A DNA stretch of 64,000 bases from Hemibagrus wyckioides (Eukaryota > Chordata > Actinopteri > Siluriformes > Bagridae), in NCBI RefSeq assembly GCF_019097595.1, contig NC_080729.1, forward strand, positions 2,710,417 to 2,774,416, given 5' to 3'. The notes beneath the pieces were generated by a model. That model had not been told where the DNA came from. It saw only the letters and a program-made list of their open reading frames with translations, and ran no database searches. A program made the translations under genes and the position numbers. Of the stretch, positions 58,097 through 64,000 are shown piece after piece. How positions within the stretch are numbered: position 1 is the stretch's first letter; every line of letters begins with the position of its first letter.

Positions 58097-59178
58097 GCCA
58101 TTTTACATTAAACTCTCAGCGTTTATAACTCATTGAAGCAGCTAACGTTCTTTAGCTAACATTACAAAACTGCCAGTCTTAGTGTTAGCATTGCTCACAG
58201 AGAAAATAAGACATAAACTTAACAGACATTTATTCAAATAGAGTATCCACATAGCTAATTATACGTTTAGCAATCATCATTTTCTGCCTTAACAATATTA
58301 ACTAATGCTTGTTCACGCGAATTAGCATAAATAATTAATATCACAAAATGTCGCTAATTAGCATGTTGTAAAATTCTTAAATCTGATTGGTCAGAAGGTG
58401 TGAGGTCATTTTTTTTTAAAGAACAACCAGCAAAGCGACAGCAAATCACAGTGATAAAGGACATTTTTTAATTTTTCTTTTTTTTCTGGAGGTTTTTGTT
58501 ATTATGTGCAATATATTTTGTTAATATATTTTTCTATCAAAACACATTCCGAAGTCTTACATAAACATTAAATTTAAAAAATTTCAAATATAAATCTGTT
58601 CAAACTATATTTTTTGAAGAGTTGTTTTTTTTTATTTATATCTCGTCCTTCATATAAAACATTCTTAACATCATTTCAAATCTATTTTTTTCCTGATCTA
58701 TTTTCTTGTCTATACCTTCATCTTTTCTTGCTTCCGAGCGTGATGATCTCCGAGTTGTGGTTATCATTATTTACTAATAAGTGGTGATTGAATTTATGCT
58801 AATTCTTGCCAGCGTATTTGTGTTCGTGGGTGGAATAAACATTAGTCGATACAAGTGTTAATCACTTTGTTTACGTTAATTAGCGATCCGCGGTGTTAAC
58901 TAACGCGTCAGTTTGAGGAGCCTTTGTTTCTGAAATTAAAGCCGTAATCAATGTCGGTTATCGTTGACGTATTTTGTCATGTCTGAAATGAAAGCTAATT
59001 AATGCAGGTGTTTGGTGTTGTTGCGTTGACGTTCGAACAAACATCAATAGAAGCATTAATTACTTTTCGGCGTTTGCTAGCACACGCAAACCAGTGGCCT
59101 GTGAGTCTGAGGGACTGTTAAAGGGACAAAAATGAAACAGGTTGAAGGATTGACACTTTATTCCATGCCGCTGGCTTT

Positions 59179-59205
59179 GTGTGTGTGTGTGTGTGTGTGT
59201 GTGTG
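59179..59205. repeat. (GT)n microsatellite
   Basis: An uninterrupted run of about 13 units. Confidence 0.98.
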
Positions 59206-59884
59206 GACGTGCGGGAGCTTTTCCGGCCGTCTCCGAGTGTTCGCCTTGAGCTATTTTACCGTGCTATTGTCATTCTGTGATACCTTTGTGTCACTGAAGT
59301 GAACACTGGATGTTCTACAGACTCACTTCTTCCCCGTGAGTCACCCGGTGATTGTCAGAGCTTTGTGCTGAAGAAAAAAAAGCAAGCATATAACTCTGTT
59401 TTAGAAATATTTTAGTCTTTAAAATATAAAAATTTCAGCGTTGAATGCGAATCTGCTGTTCATCCTTGGTGCTCGGCAATGCCGTTAGCGCTGCAGGTTC
59501 TGAAGTGTGTTTTCAGATGAAGTTTTTGTCTCATTCTCACCAACAGGTGAAGAAGGACGTTTCAATCTTGCGTGTCTGGCCCCCGTCGCGGAGACCTTGC
59601 GCGTATATGACAAAGACAGATCGTCCGCGCAGTAGACCTCGCAAAGTTAAGTCAGGTATGTCTACATTTATGGAAAGTGGAGGAGAAACGTGGCTTGGTG
59701 AAGGACATTGTGGATGCTGGTCATTCAGATCAACACTGTTAAAGCTGTATGTGTTTGAGGAACACGAGGAACTCGAGTGAAGGTCGCACTCCAGTTAACC
59801 AACAGATTAGATACTGTATTATATACAGCAGTAACCTAGTTATTGTTTCAAGCAAAACCATTCGATTTTCATTTTTTTTCTCAA

Positions 59885-60185
59885 AGGTGCAACTTTCTGT
59901 CCTCCTTGTTTCCTCCCACTCTGCCCACCTGCCTTTCTGTCCCCCTGCCCTTCTGTCCCCCTTCTGTCTCCCTGTCCCTATGTTCCCCTGCCCTACTGTC
60001 CCCCTGTCCCTCTGACCCCCTTTCCTTCTGCACTCCTGCATTTCTGTCCCCCTGCCCTTTTGTTCCCATGTCCTTCTGTCCCCCTTCTTTTTCCTGTCCC
60101 TCTGTCCTCCATTCCTTCTGTGCTCCTGCTCTTCTGTCCCCCTGCCCTCTTTCTTCCACCCTCCCCTTTTGCCCTTCTGTACTCT
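59885..60185. repeat. Polypyrimidine minisatellite, 8-17-bp units
   Basis: Units such as ctgtccccctgcccttctgtc vary in spacing, with almost no purine apart from the single G of ctg. The minus-strand frame gives a Gly-Gln-Arg-Lys-rich peptide as a by-product. Confidence 0.93.
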
Positions 60186-60460
60186 TCTCCTGGGAAATAA
60201 TAAACATAGCATACGTCCATACCTCACAGCTGGACCTTAAAGACCGATGTTGAACCTTTAATACACTTTAGAGTTAAATTATCTTCACTCACACTTCATA
60301 AAATACCAGAAATGTAGCTCTGAGGGACAGCAGGCAGTGACAAGCAACGATGCAGTAATGATTAGCATCTGTTTTTCACTTCTCGAGGTCAAACAAGTGA
60401 AGGAAAAGAGAAATCTTGGAAATTTTCTGGAAATTTTGAATCAGCTCAATCAATATTTTT

Positions 60461-60765
60461 ATTATTCCATTTTCTGTAGCACTTATCCTACACAGGAAAA
60501 CCTGCAGTCTATCACAATGGGCTTGGGGCAAAATGCAGGGGTCACCCAGGATGGGGTCTCAACACAAACTCTCACACATTCATACACACTAGGGACAATT
60601 TAGAGATGCAAAGCAGCCTACAGAGCGTGTCTTTGGACTCGGGGAGAAAACCGGAGAACCCTCAAGAAACCCCTGAGGCACGGAGAGAGCATGCAAACTC
60701 CAGACACACAGATGGAGGCGAGAATCGAACCCTCAACCCTGGGGAAAGCAGTGGTGGTAGTACAG
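60461..60765 (-). mobile_element. Older SINE, related superfamily with a different tRNA head
   Basis: The minus strand reads GGGTTCGATTCTCGCC (box B-like), then GGAGTTTGCATGCTCTC, GGTTTTCTCCCCGAGTCCAA, TAAATTGTCCCTAGTGTG, GACCCCATCCTGGGTGACCC and GATAAGTGCTACAGAAAATG. It shares the GGAGTTTGCATG and GGTTTTCTCC blocks and the GATAAG tail style with the SINE at 11360-11719 but is clearly another family and more diverged. No clear target duplication seen. Confidence 0.8.
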
Positions 60766-60835
60766 TTTATGACAGTATTATGATAACTTTTTTTTGTTTT
60801 TGAGCTGCATTTTAAATCTATAAAGGTGTCATTGA

Positions 60836-60912
60836 ATTAATTAATTAATTTATTTATTTATTTATTCATTCATTCATTCATTCATTCATTCATTCATTCA
60901 TTTATTTATTTA
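60836..60912. repeat. (ATTT)n/(CATT)n microsatellite
   Basis: ATTA and TTTA units pass into TTCA units and back. Confidence 0.95.
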
Positions 60913-61936
60913 GGTGATTTTGTGAGTGTGATTTTACAGTGAGATATCTTGCTATTTCTCCAAGAGTTAAACAAATAATAATTAGACATATAATAATACT
61001 GTAAATATTAGACACATTTTATTTTAGCATTTAATGAGATTTTAGTTGAATTATCACCTGTCTAGTTCAATTCTAATTCTGTAGCATTTCACTACACGTG
61101 CGCCGTCGCGTTTGTGACAAATACAATGTTGGATTTTGAATTCGTTCGCTAACGTAAGGCCTTGATGGAAACTACAACCAAATGATTTGTAACACACACT
61201 TTATCAAGTGCCTGAAGGTTAAAGTGTGTTTTTTTTGTCATATAAAAAATATTTAAAAAGATATTACACAAGCCAAGCTCACAAGCACACACTGACCTAC
61301 ATTTCACGGAAATAAAAATATATTTATCAGCGTTAGACCTTTAGGAAAAATGAAAAGTGGGTCACTCTGACCCGAGCGCGGCGGACGGTGTGAGGAAGCG
61401 GATTGCGGCGCCTCTGAACATCTGTTCAAAAAAGCGCTTTACGACGCTTGTCCAGAGTCAAAACAACATATGTGCGCTTGATTTCCAGCAGCGGGACGGC
61501 GAATCGTAGGTTTTTTTTTGCATTTTGAAATGTAGATTACGGCGAGCCGGAGCCAGCTGTTAGGTCAGTGACAGCCTGTTAGCCTCGGGGTAATGATATT
61601 CATGGGGAAATTGCTCGAGAGGCTTAAATTTTTATCTCTTATTACAGTACGGCGGATTTCATTCTAATAGAATTTGGGATTGTGGCGAGCGAAACCCAGC
61701 TGCTCCGAGCTCCATACCGCGATAGGAAGCGCCCGTCTGTCAGGAAACCCAAAATATCGTTCCCACCTTTCGGAAGTCTCAATTATGAACGCTGGAGAAG
61801 AGAAAAAAGAAGAAGAAAGGCGTACGAGGAGGACTCACGCGACGATTTCACAGAGCGTTCTTTGTACCCGGCGCTGTGGGTTTGTTTGGTTTTGAGCGTG
61901 AAAAATGAGAAAAAATGAAAAAAGGACACGACTCAC

Positions 61937-62073
61937 GGCTTTCAATGGCGAGGATGGTGATGTTGTGCACGGCGTTCATCTCTCGGTCTAAAGGCTTAGC
62001 CGTGCTGATGACTCCGCTCGCCGCTTCGATGTTGAAGAAACGCTCCAGATCCGTGTTCCGGTCGATCGAGTAC
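61937..62073 (-). CDS. cdh20: Cadherin exon, 137 bp: middle of EC4
   Basis: Bounded on the minus strand by acceptor aaacttcag before GTACTCGATC and donor GAAAGCC followed by gtgagtcg. The phase fits: AG from the previous exon plus G gives Arg, then YSIDRNTDLERFFNIEAA, SGVISTAKPLDRE and HNITILAIES. LDRE is the conserved EC calcium-binding motif, and HNIT holds an N-glycosylation sequon. The open frame runs past the donor into the intron, so the exon end was set by the gtgagt donor and by the phase required downstream. The exon ends with one base (C) of a split codon, giving Leu with the TG of the next exon. Length and phase match the EC4 exon expected in type II cadherins. Confidence 0.95.
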
Positions 62074-62480
62074 CTGAAGTTTACAAACGGAAAATCAGGA
62101 TTAAATAAGAATAATGAGTTACGTTGTGAACCAAATGAATGTAAATAGCTGTTTTGCATAGAACAGGCTTAGCAGTCAAATCCATAAGTATTGGCACCCT
62201 TCTTTTCTCAGTAATTTTACAGAAATTAATTTTTTATTTATGTAAATATTAAAAAATATAAAGTAAAATTACTATATTATATAGTATGCAATTATAGCAT
62301 TTTAAAATTTTTTAAAAATATTTAAAAAATTTTTAAAATTTTTTTATTTTAATAATAATTAAAATTAATGTAAATAACATTATTAGTTACATATTATAGC
62401 TAGATTATTATTTTTTTTTAAAAAAGGAAAAAAAAAGAATTCGTCCCAGATGGTAAGCCAGACACCTAGCACACACACAT

Positions 62481-62523
<43 letters not shown>

Positions 62524-63298
62524 TGATGTAAAGGACAATATTGCTGATTTCCATAAAGGGTGCCAAAACTTTTAGAGTTATTCATGCATATATGCATATA
62601 CAGACGTTTGTATCAGATTAAGGCTTTAACACTCCATTTAACTGAGATAAACATTCATAAATACCTGACTAGTCATGAACGTAATGAACCTGGGTTAAAA
62701 AAAACCCAAAACCTAGCTCCATCGTATATAATGCCTAAGAATTAGCTAAACGTAGCTCGGCTAGCCGGCGTCCCATTCGAATTAGGTTTAATTAATTGAA
62801 GGAGCCAGGAATTCTGATTGAAATGCGTCTCATTGTGCGGCATTTCCTCGAGGTGTTTTGAAAAATTCATTCCAAATGGGATGTTTTGTTGTTTTTACCA
62901 CCGTGTTGCATCAACATCAAAATTGCAATCAGAATAATTTCACGCCTGCTTGTGGGACCCAAACACGCTTAGCGGTGAACATTAATCTTGGAGCGCCGGC
63001 GTCAAGCGTGGAGCTCATTGAGCAAGACCGATCTCTACAATTAACACGCTGGTGCACTTCTGGAGGAGCTCGGCATGACAGAAATAATAACCCCGCCGAG
63101 CCATCGTCTTTGTGCTCTCTCGGCGTGCGCCGTCAAAGCTAATCAGCGTAATTCAGCAACGGTGATGGTAATAAGGAAGAGGGGGAAAAATGGGGTGTTT
63201 ATGCTGCAATTAAGCCTCTGAGGCACACGGAAACAGTGACACGAATCTCCCCTGATGACGGAGCTCGATGTGGTGAGGTGCGAGGTCGCGTCCCAGAC
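62074..63298 (-). other. Cadherin intron (1,225 bp) between the 254- and 137-bp exons
   Basis: AT-rich with an ATTT microsatellite (62480-62523). The 62760-63200 part is more complex and GC-balanced, with no open frame that has splice support. Confidence 0.9.
62480..62523. repeat. (ATTT)n microsatellite
   Basis: About 11 uninterrupted units. Confidence 0.98.
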
Positions 63299-63552
63299 CT
63301 GATGGGGCTGTTGGTGGAGTCAGGGTCCGTGGCGGAAACCGTGCCGATGATGGTGCCCACTTTAGCCGCTTCAGAAACCACCATCCTGCTGATGGACGCG
63401 GCGAACACGGGTGGCTCGTCCACGTTCTCCACCACCAGCCTGACCATCGCCGTGTCGCTGAATGGCCCCTGAGCTCGGAAGCGAGGATCCATGTGTTTGT
63501 TGGATGCTTCGATTTTTAAAGTGTAGCTCGACTTGGTTTCAAAGTCCAGACC
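63299..63552 (-). CDS. cdh20: Cadherin exon, 254 bp: end of EC3 and start of EC4
   Basis: The minus-strand acceptor reads ctctctccag before GGTCTGGAC and the donor is CATCAG followed by gtctgg. The exon begins at a codon boundary with GLDFETKSSYTLKIEASN, the last strands of EC3. The EC3-EC4 linker follows as ENVDEPPVF, the usual type II calcium-binding linker with DEPP where other linkers have DNAP. EC4 then starts (SEAAKVGTIIGTVSATDPDS), carrying a DPD calcium motif. It ends two bases into a codon (AG), completed by G of the next exon to give Arg. Known: a 254-bp exon at this position is, as I recall, standard for vertebrate type II cadherins. It is the most upstream exon in the window. At least 448 bp of intron separate it from the next 5' exon, which lies beyond the edge. 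Confidence 0.95.
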
Positions 63553-64000
63553 CTGGAGAGAGAAGATGAAACGGAAAAAAGAGATCAGAAATAAAACAAA
63601 AACAGATGACAGAACACAATCATCAACCGGACTCCAGAGGATCCCGAGCCGATCAGAGCGTTAACATAAAGAGCTGATAAACGTCTCGAGCGTCGCTACA
63701 GGACAAAGCTGAATATCGATTCGGAGACAGAGATACACCATGCACAAAATCTCTTTTGGAATAAGTTTTCACGCAGCACATTTATCACACCTGCCCGCAT
63801 GGATGACTGTCACCTGCTCTGACTGTCAACTGCAGGACAAAACCCAAAGGCTGAACCTAAACTTCTCAAACTTCTCCAAACTCTCAGATCTGTTTCTCAT
63901 AACACTGTAGATCTGATTATTAGAGCAATTTTTTCCTCCTTTGATGGAGCATTTCAACTTCTGCTGCTGCTCCTTCTGAGACACGTGAAAGCAACCAACT
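63553..64000 (-). other. Partial cadherin intron upstream of the 254-bp exon
   Basis: No motif belonging to the next upstream EC3 exon is seen before the window edge, so that exon lies beyond base 64000. Confidence 0.8.

Larger units (their letters stand above)
55302..61936 (-). other. Cadherin intron (6,635 bp) between the 137- and 122-bp exons
   Basis: Holds a roughly 200-bp tandem repeat (55440-56120), a short SINE tail (58030-58096), a (GT)n tract, a polypyrimidine minisatellite (59885-60185) and a SINE (60461-60765). The stretches 56130-58020, 58100-59170, 59210-59880 and 60920-61930 show no gene or repeat I recognise. Confidence 0.85.
27838..64000 (-). other. cdh20: Type II classical cadherin gene, 3' half (cdh20-like), open at the right edge
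   Basis: Seen: six minus-strand exons join in frame with GT-AG introns of 1,225, 6,635, 8,819, 1,650 and 15,985 bp, plus at least 448 bp of a further upstream intron. Exon lengths are 254, 137, 122, 118, 252 and 518 bp with a continuous phase chain. Together they give about 466 residues: end of EC3, EC4, EC5, one membrane helix and a cytoplasmic tail. Known: such proteins are calcium-dependent homophilic adhesion receptors at cell contacts, tied to actin through p120-, beta- and alpha-catenin and used in neural patterning. Inferred: the tail (RRRKKEPL, then [38 protein letters not shown]) matches my recollection of CDH20 better than CDH7, CDH8, CDH11, CDH10, CDH12 or CDH22. CDH7 is the main alternative. 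Type II cadherin identity is near certain; the paralogue is about 70 percent. The start and promoter are outside the window. Confidence 0.93.

Noticed and set aside
59739..60227. 162-codon Gly-Gln-Arg-Lys-rich minus-strand frame resembling a charged repeat protein
   Set aside because: It follows the polypyrimidine minisatellite. Other frames are equally open and no domain is present.

Overview
The window looks like vertebrate, most probably teleost, nuclear DNA. It has a multi-exon gene with GT-AG introns, tRNA-derived SINEs, Tc1/mariner (DD34E), hAT and RTE-type relics, and very many (CA)n, (CT)n and minisatellite tracts. Some repeat types recall catfish and other ostariophysan genomes, but the species cannot be fixed from sequence alone.

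One real protein-coding gene is visible: the 3' half of a classical type II cadherin on the minus strand. Six coding exons were placed to the base with consistent splice phases: 63299-63552 (254 bp), 61937-62073 (137), 55180-55301 (122), 46243-46360 (118), 44341-44592 (252) and 27838-28355 (518, with stop). They encode the end of EC3, EC4, EC5, the transmembrane helix and the whole catenin-binding tail. From remembered family sequences the closest match is CDH20 (MN-/F-cadherin), with CDH7 the main alternative. The signal peptide, prodomain, EC1, EC2 and most of EC3 lie beyond base 64000.

Layout: 1-27837 is the 3' UTR plus downstream intergenic DNA with no recognisable gene. It is rich in degenerate tandem arrays, and holds a BED-finger hAT relic (19125-20100), an RTE-type LINE fragment (12970-13262) and SINEs. 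28356-44340 is a 16 kb last intron with three minisatellites, a 545-bp Tc1 derivative, a 290-bp palindrome, a SINE with clear target-site duplications and compound simple repeats. 44593-64000 holds the remaining introns, including a degenerate array surrounding the 118-bp exon and two more Tc1 derivatives.

I found no convincing previously undescribed gene system. The most useful observations concern repeats: SINE and LINE tails that match each other inside this window, two SINE families with intact target-site duplications, a family of Tc1 derivatives keeping only the transposase C-terminus, a 1.7-kb E-box-bearing 13-bp minisatellite with a decayed flank, a long hairpin, and an exon buried in a degenerate satellite-like array. 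No alignment or search was run. Family assignments rest on motifs and recall.
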